DNA of 64,000 nucleotides from Hyphomicrobiales bacterium (GCA_900471515.1 UCFC01000018.1:108902-172901); one strand, 5' to 3'; counted from the first letter of the stretch, positions 40,723-50,060 are shown. A program made the numbers and translations. The notes: a model not told the origin generated them from the sequence alone.

Positions 40723-41259
40723 ATTCGCAGACCCTTTAAAGCCGACGCGCCCGTAAAGGATGGACCGCGCTCGAACCGGGAGATCCGCATTCCCAAAGTT
40801 CAGCTGATTGCGGCTGACGGACAGAATATGGGCGTCGTGCCCACGGACCAGGCCTTGAGAATGGCGGAAGAAGCCGGCCTCGACCTCGTCGAAATTTCCC
40901 CCAATGCCGAACCGCCGGTGTGCAAGATCCTCGATCTGGGCAAGCTGAAATATGCCAACCAGAAGAAGGCTGCCGAGGCGCGCAAGAAGCAGAAGATCGT
41001 CGAAGTCAAAGAAATCAAGATGCGCCCGAACATCGACACCCATGATTATGAGGTGAAGATGAAGGCGATGGGTCGCTTCTTCGACGAAGGCGACAAGGTG
41101 AAGGTGACGCTGAAGTTCCGTGGCCGTGAAATGGCCCACCAGGAACTCGGCATGAAGCTTCTGCAGCAGGTCAAGGCCGACACGACCGAGATTGCCAAGG
41201 TCGAGGCCGAGCCCAAGCTCGAAGGCCGCCAGATGATGATGGTGCTGGCGCCGAAGTGA
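40723..41259 (+). CDS. infC: Translation initiation factor IF-3 (ATT start)
   Basis: A 178-residue IF-3. The N-terminal domain has [20 protein letters not shown] and the linker/C-terminal domain [18 protein letters not shown] and [14 protein letters not shown], followed by [14 protein letters not shown] place the start at the ATT at 40723, with GAGGAG upstream: this gives the usual IF-3 N-terminus and length, and infC in many bacteria uses ATT so that IF-3 can repress its own translation. The in-frame GTG/ATG-type start at 40648 would add 25 unrelated residues. Confidence 0.95.
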   Translation: MRRPFKADAPVKDGPRSNREIRIPKVQLIAADGQNMGVVPTDQALRMAEEAGLDLVEISPNAEPPVCKILDLGKLKYANQKKAAEARKKQKIVEVKEIKMRPNIDTHDYEVKMKAMGRFFDEGDKVKVTLKFRGREMAHQELGMKLLQQVKADTTEIAKVEAEPKLEGRQMMMVLAPK

Positions 41260-41560
41260 CCGGTGCCGCATCCTTTCGCTCAAAGCCGTCCGCCAGGGCG
41301 GCTTTCGTGTTTTCCGGCAGCGGCAAGAATCCTCGATCCGCCCCGTTGCACTTTCATGACGCTGCGGTTATAAGCGCGCGTCCGAACTGACCGGCAGGGC
41401 ATGCCGTGGCAGTTTCGAATGCTTGCGGGCAGGTCTCGTCGCCTCGCCCGCAGATCAACAACAAACGCTCCCGCGCCTTTGGCGAAGACCGGAAATCCGG
41501 GCTTGCGCAGAAGGGCTTCTTTGATGAAGCGCGCAGGGAGGACAGAAACGGAGTAGCAAA
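41260..41560. other. Gap between infC and rpmI (possible r-protein leader)
   Basis: 301 bases without a gene on the plus strand. The first part holds a hairpin terminator (41282-41314). The remaining 245 bases are GC-rich and probably contain a promoter and the leader of rpmI-rplT, where L20 might bind to regulate the pair as in other bacteria; no confident pseudoknot was drawn. Frames on the minus strand here look like shadows. Confidence 0.4.
41282..41314 (+). terminator. Hairpin terminator after infC
   Basis: AAAGCCG (41282-41288) pairs with CGGCTTT (41299-41305), and the sequence after it is CGTGTTTTCC. The T-run is short, so read-through to rpmI is possible. Confidence 0.6.
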
Positions 41561-41764
41561 ATGCCCAAGATGAAGACGAAGTCTGCTGCCAAGAAGCGGT
41601 TCAAGATCACCGCCTCCGGCAAGGTCAAGGCGGCTGCCGCTGGCAAGCGCCATGGCATGATCAAGCGCACGAACAAGTTCATTCGCGATGCACGCGGCAC
41701 CATGGTTCTGGCAGAACCCGATGGCCGCAAGGTCGTGAAGAACTATCTGCCGAACGGTCTCTGA
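41561..41764 (+). CDS. rpmI: 50S ribosomal protein L35
   Basis: A 67-residue basic protein beginning [20 protein letters not shown], with the L35 hallmark [19 protein letters not shown]. It is a component of the large subunit. It lies 39 bases before rplT with a ribosome site GGAG near 41537 (weak) and a clear AGGAGAT before rplT, the usual L35-L20 pair. Length is normal for the family. Confidence 0.97.
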   Translation: MPKMKTKSAAKKRFKITASGKVKAAAAGKRHGMIKRTNKFIRDARGTMVLAEPDGRKVVKNYLPNGL

Positions 41765-41803
41765 GACTATTCCGGTAACGCGTTAGATTAAGGAGATCAT
41801 GAA

Positions 41804-42208
41804 ATGGCACGTGTAAAAAGAGGCGTCACCGCCCACGCCAAGCACAAGAAGGTTCTGAAGCAGGCCAAGGGTTTCTACGGCCGCCGCAAGAACACCATCC
41901 GTACCGCCAAGGCTGCCGTCGATCGCGCCAAGCAGTACGCATATCGCGACCGTAAGGTTAACAAGCGCAACTTCCGCGCCCTCTGGATCCAGCGTATCAA
42001 CGCTGCCGTCCGCGAATTCGGCCTGACCTACGGCCGCTTCATCGACGGTCTGAACAAGGCTGGCATCGAAGTCGACCGCAAGGTTCTCTCCGACATGGCA
42101 ATCCATGAGCCGGAAGCATTCGGCGCCCTGGTTGCTGCCGCCAAGAAGGCCCTTGAGTACCTCAAGGAAACCGGCACGGCTAACGAGTTTGAAGGCGCGG
42201 TTCGGTAA
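41804..42208 (+). CDS. rplT: 50S ribosomal protein L20
   Basis: A 134-residue L20, essential for early assembly of the large subunit and in other bacteria a repressor of its own operon. [35 protein letters not shown] and the C-terminal ELGLTYGRF-like [18 protein letters not shown] identify it. The gene is preceded by AAGGAGAT and followed by a strong terminator at 42248-42283. Confidence 0.97.
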   Translation: MARVKRGVTAHAKHKKVLKQAKGFYGRRKNTIRTAKAAVDRAKQYAYRDRKVNKRNFRALWIQRINAAVREFGLTYGRFIDGLNKAGIEVDRKVLSDMAIHEPEAFGALVAAAKKALEYLKETGTANEFEGAVR

Positions 42209-42247
42209 CCAGCGCTTCCCAGGCTCTATGCTTTAATGAATTTTGGG

Positions 42248-42283
42248 AAACCCGCGCTGGTTTGGGCTAGCGCGGGTTTTTCT
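42248..42283 (+). terminator. Strong Rho-independent terminator after rplT
   Basis: AAACCCGCGCT (42248-42258) pairs perfectly with AGCGCGGGTTT (42269-42279) and runs into TTTTTCTTTCTTT. It separates the ribosomal pair from pheS, whose promoter should therefore lie between 42284 and 42355. Confidence 0.9.
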
Positions 42284-42355
42284 TTCTTTGTACTGCTGGC
42301 GCGGCCTCTCCGGCCCGCCTTTCGAACGCCGCCTGACCCGGACGGAAAGAAGACA

Positions 42356-43438
42356 ATGTCAGATATCGACCAGCTTAAATCCTCTCTGCTTGCCGAAATT
42401 GCCGCCGCCAATGACGAGCCTGCGCTCGAAGCGTTCCGCGTTTCGGCACTCGGCAAGAAGGGCTCCGTCTCCGAACTCCTGAAGACGCTCGGCGCCATGA
42501 CGCCGGAAGAGCGCCAGACCCGGGGTGCGGCGATCAACGCGCTGAAGAACGAGGTGACCGACGCCCTTGCCGAGCGCAAGTCGGTGCTGAAGGAAGCGGC
42601 CGTCAACGCCCGCCTGAAGGCCGAAACGGTCGATGTCAGCCTGCCGGTGCGCTCCTCGCCGGCCGAGCGCGGCCGTATCCATCCGATCAGCCAGATCGTC
42701 GACGAAATCACCGCGATCTTCGGCGACATGGGCTTTTCGATCGCCGAAGGTCCCGACATCGAGACCGACTATTACAATTTCACGGCTCTGAATTTTCCCG
42801 AGGGCCATCCGGCCCGCGAGATGCACGACACATTCTTCTTCAATCCGGACGAGAAGGGCGAGCGCAAGGTGCTGCGCACGCATACCTCGCCGGTGCAGAT
42901 CCGCACCATGGAAGCGCAGAAGCCGCCGATCCGCATCATCATTCCCGGCAAGACCTACCGCCAGGATTCCGATGCGACGCATTCGCCGATGTTCCATCAG
43001 GTCGAAGGCCTCGTCATCGACAAGAAGGCCAATGTCGCCAATATCCGCTGGGTGCTGGAAGAATTCTGCAAGGCCTTCTTCGAGGTCGACAGCGTGACGA
43101 TGCGTTTCCGCCCGTCCTTCTTCCCCTTCACGGAACCCTCTTTCGAGGTCGATATCCAGTGCGACCGCTCCGGCCCGATCGTCAAGTTCGGCGAAGGCAC
43201 GGACTGGATGGAAATCTTGGGCTGCGGCATGGTCCACCCGAACGTGCTGCGTTACGGCGGCCTCGATCCGGATGAATATCAGGGCTTTGCCTGGGGCATG
43301 GGCCTCGATCGCATTGCCATGCTGAAATACGGCATGCCGGACCTGCGCGACTTCTTCAACGCCGACATCCGTTGGATGAACCACTACGGCTTCCGCCCGC
43401 TCGACATGCCGACGCTGTTCGGGGGTTTGAGCAGTTGA
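42356..43438 (+). CDS. pheS: Phenylalanyl-tRNA synthetase alpha subunit
   Basis: A 360-residue class II synthetase alpha chain. The N-terminal coiled coil (about 1-85) binds tRNA; motif 2 and motif 3 regions are [10 protein letters not shown] with [19 protein letters not shown], and [22 protein letters not shown]. It forms an alpha2beta2 enzyme with PheT that charges tRNA-Phe. The start at 42356 follows GGAAAGAAG; a longer frame from 42236 runs through the terminator and is rejected. Normally pheT follows directly, but here two extra genes lie in between. Confidence 0.97.
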   Translation: MSDIDQLKSSLLAEIAAANDEPALEAFRVSALGKKGSVSELLKTLGAMTPEERQTRGAAINALKNEVTDALAERKSVLKEAAVNARLKAETVDVSLPVRSSPAERGRIHPISQIVDEITAIFGDMGFSIAEGPDIETDYYNFTALNFPEGHPAREMHDTFFFNPDEKGERKVLRTHTSPVQIRTMEAQKPPIRIIIPGKTYRQDSDATHSPMFHQVEGLVIDKKANVANIRWVLEEFCKAFFEVDSVTMRFRPSFFPFTEPSFEVDIQCDRSGPIVKFGEGTDWMEILGCGMVHPNVLRYGGLDPDEYQGFAWGMGLDRIAMLKYGMPDLRDFFNADIRWMNHYGFRPLDMPTLFGGLSS

Positions 43439-43483
43439 AGGTTTCAGCTATCATCCGGTTGCCCGAGTGCAAGGATAGAAACA

Positions 43484-43801
43484 ATGGCAAATCTTAGAGC
43501 GCGATATCTTTATCCGAAGGAAATCGATGCCATCGTCACACCCCTTCTGACTGAAGCATTCAAGGATTATGGGTATAAGGACAAATCCATCAAGGAAGAC
43601 GAGACCTTTGATGGCGATCCCATTATCAGGGTGACGGCGGAAGTCGCGCAGCCGGTGCCGGCTGAGCAATTAGCCAAGACACTTAACCGGATTCACAATG
43701 CTCTTCGAGAGAAAGATGAGGAGCGTTTCGTCTTTCTGAGCGCGCCGGGGCCTGCGATTCTGTCGGGTAGCGGTGACGAAGATGAGGACGAGGATATCTG
43801 A
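43484..43801 (+). CDS. Unrecognised acidic protein inserted between pheS and pheT
   Basis: A 105-residue protein, MANLRARYLYPKEIDAIVTP..., ending in a strongly acidic tail (SGSGDEDEDEDI). No family recognised. The middle IIRVTAEVAQPVPAEQLAKTLNRI could be a small alpha/beta fold. AAGGATAGAAACA gives a good ribosome site 45 bases after the pheS stop. GC content is visibly lower than in pheS and pheT, with codons such as AGA, CGA and TTA that the neighbours avoid, suggesting acquisition. The next gene starts three bases after its stop. The acidic tail recalls protein partners that bind a basic surface, so it may be the partner of the HEPN-like protein; this is inference. Confidence 0.82.
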   Translation: MANLRARYLYPKEIDAIVTPLLTEAFKDYGYKDKSIKEDETFDGDPIIRVTAEVAQPVPAEQLAKTLNRIHNALREKDEERFVFLSAPGPAILSGSGDEDEDEDI

Positions 43802-43804
43802 TCA

Positions 43805-44275
43805 ATGACGCGTGCATCGATGGTCGAGCGTCTGCTTGGATCCGCGGAAGATTTATTGCGATTGAAAAGCAAAAGTGCGGCATACAGGCGGCGGGCTGTT
43901 AGCGGAGCCTATTACGCCGTGTTTCATGCGCTAGCGGGTGTGTGCACAAGAACGCTTCTGCCGAAAGAGCGTGGGTCATATGAGCTTGAGCGCGTCTATC
44001 GTGCACTTGAACATGGCAACACCTATCAGGCTTTTGCCCAGCCATTGTTGAAGGATCATCCGGAAATCGGTCAGATCGCTCCGATATTTCGACAACTGCG
44101 GGACGCTCGTGAGCGGGCGGACTATCTTCCGCCTGACAGCAGCTTGTTTCCGGAAGCTGAGGTCGTCGAACTAATTAGCCAGGCACGCCTAGTTGTCGGA
44201 CGAATCGAAAAATTGAGTTCCGAAAGCCGGAGGCTGCTTGCTGCTCGTCTGCTTATCAAGGACAGAAGACAATGA
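43805..44275 (+). CDS. HEPN-like (UPF0332-type) protein inserted between pheS and pheT
   Basis: A 156-residue all-helical protein. [21 protein letters not shown] (about 26-45) and [13 protein letters not shown] (98-110) match the HEPN/UPF0332 pattern (SRAYYAxFHA ... LRxxRxxADY). The RNase-type R-x4-6-H motif of HEPN toxins is not present: the position is occupied by RERADY, so catalysis is doubtful. The ATG at 43805 is three bases past the preceding stop, and its TGA overlaps the pheT ATG (ATGA), so its translation feeds into pheT. Lower GC than its flanks. Could be a toxin-antitoxin-like or substrate-binding pair with the acidic protein. Confidence 0.8.
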   Translation: MTRASMVERLLGSAEDLLRLKSKSAAYRRRAVSGAYYAVFHALAGVCTRTLLPKERGSYELERVYRALEHGNTYQAFAQPLLKDHPEIGQIAPIFRQLRDARERADYLPPDSSLFPEAEVVELISQARLVVGRIEKLSSESRRLLAARLLIKDRRQ

Positions 44276-46695
44276 AATTCACGCTCTCCTGGCTGAAGGA
44301 TCATCTGGAAACGGATGCCACGCTCGATGAGATCTGCACGCGCCTGACGGAGATCGGGCTGGAGGTGGAAGATGTCGACGACAAGGCGGCCTTCCGGCCC
44401 TTCGTCATCGCCAAGGTTCTCTCCGCCGAAAAGCATCCGCAGGCCGATCGCCTGAAGGTGCTGATGGTCGATATCGGTCAGGGCGCTCCGGTGCAGGTCG
44501 TCTGCGGCGCGCCGAATGCGCGCGCCGGCCTCGTCGGCGCTTTCGCCGCTCCCGGCACCTATGTTCCCGGCATCGACGTGACGCTCTCCGTCGGCAATAT
44601 CCGCGGTGTCGAAAGCCGCGGCATGATGTGCTCGGAAAAGGAACTGCAGATCTCCGACAACCACGACGGCATCATCGATCTTCCGGACGATGCGCCCGTC
44701 GGCACGAGTTATGCGGCCTACGCCCATCTCGACGATCCGGTCATCGAGATCAACCTGACGCCGAACCGTCCGGACTGCACGTCGATCTACGGCATCGCCC
44801 GCGATCTCGCAGCCTCCGGCCTCGGCACGCTGAAGACGCGCCCCGCGCCGTCCTTCGCCGTCGAAGGTGAAACGCCGGTGAAGCTGACGCTCGATCTCGA
44901 TGATGCCAGGCTCTGCCCGGGCTTCGGCCTCAGGCTCGTGCGCGGCGTCAGGAACGGCCCGAGCCCGCGCTGGATGCAACAGCGGCTTCTTGCCATCGGC
45001 CTGCGTCCCATCAACGCGCTCGTCGATATCACCAACTATATGACCTTCGATCAGGGCCGGCCGATGCACGTCTTCGACGCCGCCAAGGTCAAGGGCAACC
45101 TGACCGTCCGCCGGGCGAGAGAGGGCGAGACCGTGCTGGCGCTCGACCAGCGCGAATACAAGCTCGGCCCGAACAACGTCGTCATCGCCGACGAGAAGGG
45201 TATTGAATCGATCGGCGGCATCATGGGCGGCGAACATTCCGGCTGTGATGAAAACACCGTCGATGTGCTGATCGAATCCGCTCTCTGGGATCCGATGAAC
45301 ATCGCCAAGTCCGGCCGCACGCTCGGCATCATCACCGATGCCCGCTACCGTTTCGAACGCGGCGTCGATCCGGAATATATGGTTCCCGGCCTCGAGCGCA
45401 CGACCGAACTGGTTCTGGAACTTTGCGGCGGCACGCCCGCCAGGGCCGAGGTCGTCGGCTACAAGGCTTACGAACCAAAGATCGTCGATTTCCCCTATTC
45501 GGAGGTCAAGCGCCTGACCGGCCTCGACGTCTCGACGGAAGAAAGCAACACGATCCTGACCCGCCTCGGCTTCAAGGTTTCCGGCTCCGGCGAACGCGTC
45601 TCCGTGGCCGTCCCCTCCTGGCGTCCCGATGTGGACGGCAAGGCCGATCTCGTCGAGGAGATCATGCGCATTCATGGCGTCGACAATATCAAGCCGGCGC
45701 CGCTCGAAAGCCATGCCGCCGTCAACGGCCGCATCCTGACCACGCTGCAGATCCGCACGCGGGCCGCCAAGCGCGCGCTCGCCTCGCGCGGCATGCTGGA
45801 AGCCGTCACCTGGTCCTTCATCCCCGAAGATCAGGCGAAGCTCTTCGGCGGCGGTTCTCCGGCCCTCAAGCTCGCCAACCCGATCGCCGCCGAAATGTCG
45901 GACATGCGCCCCTCTCTGCTGCCGGGCCTGCTGACGGCTGCCCAGCGCAATGCCGACAAGGGTTATGGCGACGTGGCGATCTTCGAAGTCTCCGGCACCT
46001 ACGAGAACGACAGGCCGGAAGGCCAGCGCCGGGTCGCCGGCGGCATCCGCCGCGGCACGGCTTCGCTGGCAGGTGCTGGCCGCATGTGGTCGAATGCGTC
46101 AAAGGGCGGCGGCAAGCCGGTCGACGTCTTCGACGCCAAGGCCGATGCGCTGGCCGTGATCGAAGCCTGCGGCCTGCCGATGGGTAATATCCAGATCGAG
46201 CAGGGTGGGCCTGACTGGTATCACCCTGGCCGTTCCGGCACGATCAAGATGGGGCCGAAGGTGATCCTTGGCTATTTCGGCGAGTTCCACCCGACCACGC
46301 TTGAAAAGCTCGATGTCTCCGGTGCGCTCTGCGGCTTCGAAGTCTATCTCGACGCCATGGCCGAGCCGAAGAAGAAGGCGACCCGCACCAAGCCGGCGCT
46401 CGACCTTTCGCCCTTCCAGGCGGTCAGGCGCGACTTCGCCTTCGTCGTCGACAGGACGGTGGAGGCGGGTGCCATCATCAAGGCCGCCAGCGGCGTCGAC
46501 CGCAAGCTGATCACGGGCGTCAACGTTTTCGACATTTTCGAAGGCGCATCCGTGGGCGAGGGCAAGAAGTCCGTTGCGATCGAGGTGCAGATCCAGCCGG
46601 CCGAGCGCACGCTGACCGACGAGGATTTCGAGGCGCTGACGCAGAAGATCGTCGCCAGCGTCGCCAAATTCACCGGCGGCGTCCTCAGAAGCTGA
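44272..46695 (+). CDS. pheT: Phenylalanyl-tRNA synthetase beta subunit
   Basis: An 807-residue beta chain of normal length for the family: N-terminal domain [14 protein letters not shown], an EMAP/OB-type tRNA-binding domain (about 40-150; [28 protein letters not shown]), the B3/B4 editing region with [21 protein letters not shown]5 ([16 protein letters not shown]) and a C-terminal ferredoxin-like anticodon-binding domain ending [28 protein letters not shown], its ribosome site, lies inside the end of the HEPN-like gene, with which it overlaps by four bases. A terminator follows at 46732. Confidence 0.97.
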   Translation: MKFTLSWLKDHLETDATLDEICTRLTEIGLEVEDVDDKAAFRPFVIAKVLSAEKHPQADRLKVLMVDIGQGAPVQVVCGAPNARAGLVGAFAAPGTYVPGIDVTLSVGNIRGVESRGMMCSEKELQISDNHDGIIDLPDDAPVGTSYAAYAHLDDPVIEINLTPNRPDCTSIYGIARDLAASGLGTLKTRPAPSFAVEGETPVKLTLDLDDARLCPGFGLRLVRGVRNGPSPRWMQQRLLAIGLRPINALVDITNYMTFDQGRPMHVFDAAKVKGNLTVRRAREGETVLALDQREYKLGPNNVVIADEKGIESIGGIMGGEHSGCDENTVDVLIESALWDPMNIAKSGRTLGIITDARYRFERGVDPEYMVPGLERTTELVLELCGGTPARAEVVGYKAYEPKIVDFPYSEVKRLTGLDVSTEESNTILTRLGFKVSGSGERVSVAVPSWRPDVDGKADLVEEIMRIHGVDNIKPAPLESHAAVNGRILTTLQIRTRAAKRALASRGMLEAVTWSFIPEDQAKLFGGGSPALKLANPIAAEMSDMRPSLLPGLLTAAQRNADKGYGDVAIFEVSGTYENDRPEGQRRVAGGIRRGTASLAGAGRMWSNASKGGGKPVDVFDAKADALAVIEACGLPMGNIQIEQGGPDWYHPGRSGTIKMGPKVILGYFGEFHPTTLEKLDVSGALCGFEVYLDAMAEPKKKATRTKPALDLSPFQAVRRDFAFVVDRTVEAGAIIKAASGVDRKLITGVNVFDIFEGASVGEGKKSVAIEVQIQPAERTLTDEDFEALTQKIVASVAKFTGGVLRS

Positions 46696-46731
46696 TGCGG
46701 GAGAAGCTGATCCGGCTAACAAAGATCGGAG

Positions 46732-46759
46732 GACCGGCGGCGCAGGCTGCCGGTCTTTT
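46732..46759 (+). terminator. Rho-independent terminator after pheT
   Basis: GACCGGC (46732-46738) pairs with GCCGGTC (46749-46755), followed by TTTT and C. It lies 36 bases past the pheT stop and touches the end of the converging SnoaL-like gene. Confidence 0.75.
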
Positions 46760-47118
46760 CATATGTGGAGATGGTAGAGCTTGCTGACGATCGTCCAGCG
46801 ACCGTCGATCTTCAGCAGCGAAAGATAGTCGGTGAAGCGCATGCCGGCGAACTCGTCGGTCACTTTCACCGTTGCCGCATCGCCTGCTATGTCGATGCTG
46901 TCTATGTCCATATAAGGCTGGGTGCCGGGTGGCGCGGCCCCTTCCTCCAGGATTGCGGCGATGAATTCGTCGCGCGAGAGCCATTCCACCGCATTCCGGT
47001 AGTGTCCGATAACGGAGCTTTTCGGATGAAAAGCCTTCTTCAGGGCCGCTTCATTGGCGAAGGCCATGCCCTCGACATAGAGATGAACCGTTGCTTCGAT
47101 TGCCTGCCTGTCGGCCAT
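46759..47118 (-). CDS. NTF2-like/SnoaL-fold protein (nuclear transport factor 2 family)
   Basis: A 119-residue protein with the cone-like NTF2 fold: helical MADRQAIEATVHLYVEGMAF, then FHPKSSVIGHY, LSRDEFIAAI and strands DIDSIDIAGDAATVKVTDEF and LSLLKIDGRWTIVSKLYHLH. It resembles the putative lumazine-binding subgroup. No function can be assigned. GAGG before the ATG at 47118 supports the start; a longer frame to 47175 does not have one. It is downstream of the DUF892 gene on the same strand but separated by a strong hairpin. Confidence 0.85.
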   Translation of the reverse strand: MADRQAIEATVHLYVEGMAFANEAALKKAFHPKSSVIGHYRNAVEWLSRDEFIAAILEEGAAPPGTQPYMDIDSIDIAGDAATVKVTDEFAGMRFTDYLSLLKIDGRWTIVSKLYHLHI

Positions 47119-47183
47119 ATCGATACCTCGCCTCACATTCCCGGAAAATGATAGCGGGGCGGCGAACGAAGGCAAGATTGCAG

Positions 47184-47217
47184 CAGCAAGAGCAGCCGCC
47201 GAGGGCTGCTCTTGCTG
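47184..47217. terminator. Perfect 14-base hairpin between DUF892 and SnoaL-like genes
   Basis: CAGCAAGAGCAGCC (47184-47197) pairs perfectly with GGCTGCTCTTGCTG (47204-47217) around GCCGAG, five bases after the stop of the DUF892 gene on the minus strand. It lacks a T-run on either side, so it may be a weak terminator or an mRNA 3'-end stabilising structure. Confidence 0.55.
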
Positions 47218-47222
47218 TGGCT

Positions 47223-47723
47223 TCAGGCTGCGCGTGAAGCCTTCTGGTTTGCCGCGGAGGTCGCAAGCTTCGTCAGGATCTGGTCGGTCTTGCCTTCTTC
47301 CTGCAGCGTCTGGTCGAGAAGCGTGACCGCCTCCTTGAAGCCGAGCGTCTGCGCCCAGGTCTTCAGCGTTCCGTAGCGGGCGATCTCATAATGCTCGACG
47401 GCCTGGGCCGAGGAAATCAGGCCGGCATCGATGGCGGGCGTGCCCTTGAATTCCTCGATGATTTCCTCGCCTTCGGCGATGATGCCCTGGATCGCCTCGC
47501 AGGTCTTGCCCTGTGCGCGTTTGCCGATGATTTCGAAGACCTGCTGCAGCCGCTCGACATGACCCTCGGTTTCCTCGCGGTGTTTTTCGAAACCCGCTTT
47601 CAACTCCTGGGACTGGGCGGCACGCGCCATCTTCGGCAGGGCGCGCAATATCTGGCGCTCGGCGAAATAGATGTCCTTGAGCGTATCGTAAAACAGATCT
47701 TCCAGCGTCTTTTCCTTGGCCAT
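47223..47723 (-). CDS. Ferritin-like DUF892 (YciE/YciF family) protein
   Basis: A 166-residue four-helix-bundle protein of the DUF892/YciF family, relatives of ferritins often induced by stress. LFYDTLKDIYFAERQILRAL, FEKHREETEGHVERLQQVF and the third pair AQAVEHYEIARYGTL contain the Glu/His positions of a possible di-iron centre. AAGGAACGGAACC precedes the ATG at 47723. Catalysis is not shown in this family; a role in iron or oxidative stress is inferred. It is divergent from the M15-like gene. Confidence 0.9.
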   Translation of the reverse strand: MAKEKTLEDLFYDTLKDIYFAERQILRALPKMARAAQSQELKAGFEKHREETEGHVERLQQVFEIIGKRAQGKTCEAIQGIIAEGEEIIEEFKGTPAIDAGLISSAQAVEHYEIARYGTLKTWAQTLGFKEAVTLLDQTLQEEGKTDQILTKLATSAANQKASRAA

Positions 47724-47867
47724 GGTTCCGTTCCTTTCTTGGGGATTTGCGCCCTTGGGCGACATTTCCTAGAAGTTGGCACCGGGCTAATTGTTCCCGC
47801 ATTTTTCGGGTGGACCCCCTGCATCGTCCGGGCGATGCTGCCGTCGGGAATCGGGAGGAGCGCGCAT

Positions 47868-48485
47868 ATGAAGAAACCGGGATCGATGAAGGGGCTCGAG
47901 GATCTTGGCCGGGTGCGGCTGTCGAAGAACTTCTTCCTTCGCGATTTCCTTCACTCGGAAATCGCCGATTTCTACCGTATCCCGAATATCCCGGACGATC
48001 CCGATCTCGCCATCGAAACCGGCCGGCGCCTGTGCGAGGAATTGCTGGAGCCGCTGGAAGCGACCTTCGGGCGCCTGCATATCCGCTCCGGCTATCGCTC
48101 GCCTGCCGTCAACCGCTTCGGCAATGAGAACGGGCTGAACTGCTCGACCAACGCCGCCACGGCCGCCCATCACATCTGGGACGCCAGGGATTTCGACGGC
48201 TGCATGGGGGCCGCCGCCTGTATTGCCGTGCCGTGGATGGTCGATCACTACAGCGATGAAAGCGACTGGCAGCGGCTTGCCTGGTGGATCCACGACCACC
48301 TGCCCTATGCCTCGCTCTGCTTCTTCCCGAAACTATGGGCCTTCAACATCCAGTGGCATGAACGCCCGAAGCGGGTGATCCAGAGCTACGTGCGCCCGCG
48401 CGGTATCCTGACCAAGCCGGGCATGGCGAACTGGGAAGGGGATCATTCCGAATGGTATGAGGGCTTTCCGCCGCTTAGAAATTGA
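47868..48485 (+). CDS. Peptidase M15-like (DD-peptidase fold) hypothetical protein
   Basis: A 205-residue soluble protein without a signal peptide. HIRSGYRSPAVNRFGN resembles the M15A/D-Ala-D-Ala carboxypeptidase motif (GYRSPxxN), followed by TAAHHIWDARDFD, which could carry the zinc-binding H...D, but the spacing and the GG/S-x-H pattern are degenerate. The C-terminal part (WWIHDHLPYASLCFFPKLWAFNIQWHERPKR) is aromatic-rich. GGAGGAG precedes the ATG at 47868. Catalytic activity is uncertain. It overlaps the converging GNAT gene by eleven bases. Confidence 0.65.
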   Translation: MKKPGSMKGLEDLGRVRLSKNFFLRDFLHSEIADFYRIPNIPDDPDLAIETGRRLCEELLEPLEATFGRLHIRSGYRSPAVNRFGNENGLNCSTNAATAAHHIWDARDFDGCMGAAACIAVPWMVDHYSDESDWQRLAWWIHDHLPYASLCFFPKLWAFNIQWHERPKRVIQSYVRPRGILTKPGMANWEGDHSEWYEGFPPLRN

Positions 48486-48918
48486 TGCGGTAGCGGATGT
48501 GGCCGTCGCTCTTGACGTAGGTGTCGTAAAGCGAGCGGGCTGTCCTGTTCTGCTCGTTCGTATGCCAATAGAGCCGCGACCAGCCGTTCTTTGCGCAGAG
48601 CGCCACGAGGTCGTCCATCAAGGCCCGGCCGACGCCCTTGCCGCGCACATCCTTGGATACGAAGAGGTCTTCGAGATAGCAGTCCTTGCCACGGATCCAT
48701 GTGCCTTCATGGGTCAGGCACAGTGCGAAGCCCACGACCTCGCCATCGAGTTCGGCAACCCGCATGAAGATTGCCGACGCCGGATCGAAAACCCGGCGCC
48801 AGGTGGAATCGGTGATGTCGGCATCGACGGTGACTTCGTAAAAGGCGAGATAGTCTGCCCAGAGCGCGCGCCAGCGCGTCTCGTCCTCGGGTCTCGCATC
48901 GCGGATCGTCGCGGTCAT
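48475..48918 (-). CDS. GNAT family N-acetyltransferase
   Basis: A 147-residue acetyltransferase. Motif A is LEDLFVSKDVRGKGVGRALMD, with the upstream strand GEVVGFALCLTHEG and the downstream NRTARSLYDTYVKSDGHIRYRI. The length and the RWRALWADYLAFYE start are similar to small bacterial GNATs that act on amino-acid or amine substrates. It lies 14 bases downstream of the aldo/keto reductase on the same strand, so both may be co-transcribed. Confidence 0.9.
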   Translation of the reverse strand: MTATIRDARPEDETRWRALWADYLAFYEVTVDADITDSTWRRVFDPASAIFMRVAELDGEVVGFALCLTHEGTWIRGKDCYLEDLFVSKDVRGKGVGRALMDDLVALCAKNGWSRLYWHTNEQNRTARSLYDTYVKSDGHIRYRINF

Positions 48919-48932
48919 GCCGTTACCTCGTT

Positions 48933-49880
48933 TCAGGCGCCTGCCTGATCAAGCAGCGCCATTGCCTCGTCGGAAAACTTGAGCGTTGCGGATTTCACCA
49001 GGCTTTCGAGCTGGGAGAGGCTCGTAGCACTGGCGATCGGCGCCGTCACGCCCTTCTTGCGCAGGAGCCAGGCAAGCGAGATTTCCGCCGGCCTGGCGCC
49101 GGTCTCGGCCGAGATCTTGTCGAGGGCGGCAAGAATGCGCATGCCCTTGTCGTCGAGATACTGCGCAACGCGGCCTTCACGGGCGCGGCCTTCCGTATCC
49201 GCCTTGCTGCGGTATTTGCCGGAGAGGAAGCCGGCGGCGAGGCTGAAATAGGTGATGACGCCGATGTCCTCCTTGATACAGAGATCGGCAAGCGGGCCTT
49301 CGAAGCTCGAACGTTCGTAGAGATTATATTCCGGCTGCAGCGCCTGATAGCGCGGCAGGCCCGCCTTGTCGGCGGCGTCGAAAGAGGCCTGCAGCTGGGC
49401 CGCGTCGTAGTTCGAGCAGCCGACGGAGCGGATCTTGCCCTGTTCGAGAAGCTTGGCATAGGCGCCAAGCGATTCCTCGTGCGGCGTATCGGCATCCGGC
49501 CAGTGCGACAGGTAGAGGTCGATATAATCGGTCTGCAGCCGGCGCAGCGAATCCTCCACCGCCTTCAGGATATAGTTCGCCTTCAGCGTCTTGCCCTGGC
49601 CCATGTCCGAACCGACCTTGGTGATGATGACGGCCTTGTCGCGTGAGAGCTTTGCCTTCTTCAGCCACTTGCCGATGATCTCTTCGGAATCGCCGCCTTT
49701 GTTGCCCGGCACCCAGGCGGAATAGACGTCGGCCGTATCGATGGTGTTGAGACCGGCATCGAAGAAGGCGTCCAGGATATCGAAGGACGTTTTCTCGTCG
49801 GCCGTCCAGCCGAAGACATTGCCGCCGAAAACGATCGGCGAGACCGAAAGACCTGTTTTCCCAAGCCGGCGCATCTGCAT
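48933..49880 (-). CDS. Aldo/keto reductase
   Basis: A 315-residue NADPH-dependent aldo/keto reductase with the TIM-barrel signature. The catalytic set is Asp/Tyr in TIDTADVYSAWVPG, Lys in VIITKVGSDMGQ and His in DLYLSHWPD. C-terminal VTAPIASATSLSQLE binds the cofactor. GGGAGAGCGCC precedes the ATG at 49880; the longer frame to 50003 has no start. It resembles the YajO/MocA-like group acting on sugars or xenobiotics; substrate unknown. It is divergent from the Gfo/Idh/MocA gene. Confidence 0.93.
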   Translation of the reverse strand: MQMRRLGKTGLSVSPIVFGGNVFGWTADEKTSFDILDAFFDAGLNTIDTADVYSAWVPGNKGGDSEEIIGKWLKKAKLSRDKAVIITKVGSDMGQGKTLKANYILKAVEDSLRRLQTDYIDLYLSHWPDADTPHEESLGAYAKLLEQGKIRSVGCSNYDAAQLQASFDAADKAGLPRYQALQPEYNLYERSSFEGPLADLCIKEDIGVITYFSLAAGFLSGKYRSKADTEGRAREGRVAQYLDDKGMRILAALDKISAETGARPAEISLAWLLRKKGVTAPIASATSLSQLESLVKSATLKFSDEAMALLDQAGA

Positions 49881-50060
49881 GGCGCTCTCCCAAAATATTG
49901 AAGTGATTGAAATCAGAGGTAACGGCAGAACGCCGTTCGCGAGTAACCTAGCGCGGAGCGCCTTCGAAGGAAACCAAACTTCCGTGATCGGCCGTCGCGC
50001 CATTGCGCCGCATGAGGCGGCTGAATAAGGTGCGCCCGATCGATTTCAGGAGGATGTCTC

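Noticed and set aside
42236..42355. Possible Phe-containing leader peptide (attenuator) before pheS
   Set aside because: A short frame has several Phe codons, but they come within and after the terminator rather than before it, and there is no alternative antiterminator stem; the hairpin is better read as the rplT terminator.
43805..44275. Calling the HEPN-like protein an RNase toxin
   Set aside because: The R-x4-6-H motif of HEPN ribonucleases is not found; the equivalent region reads RERADY. The fold is plausible but activity is not supported.
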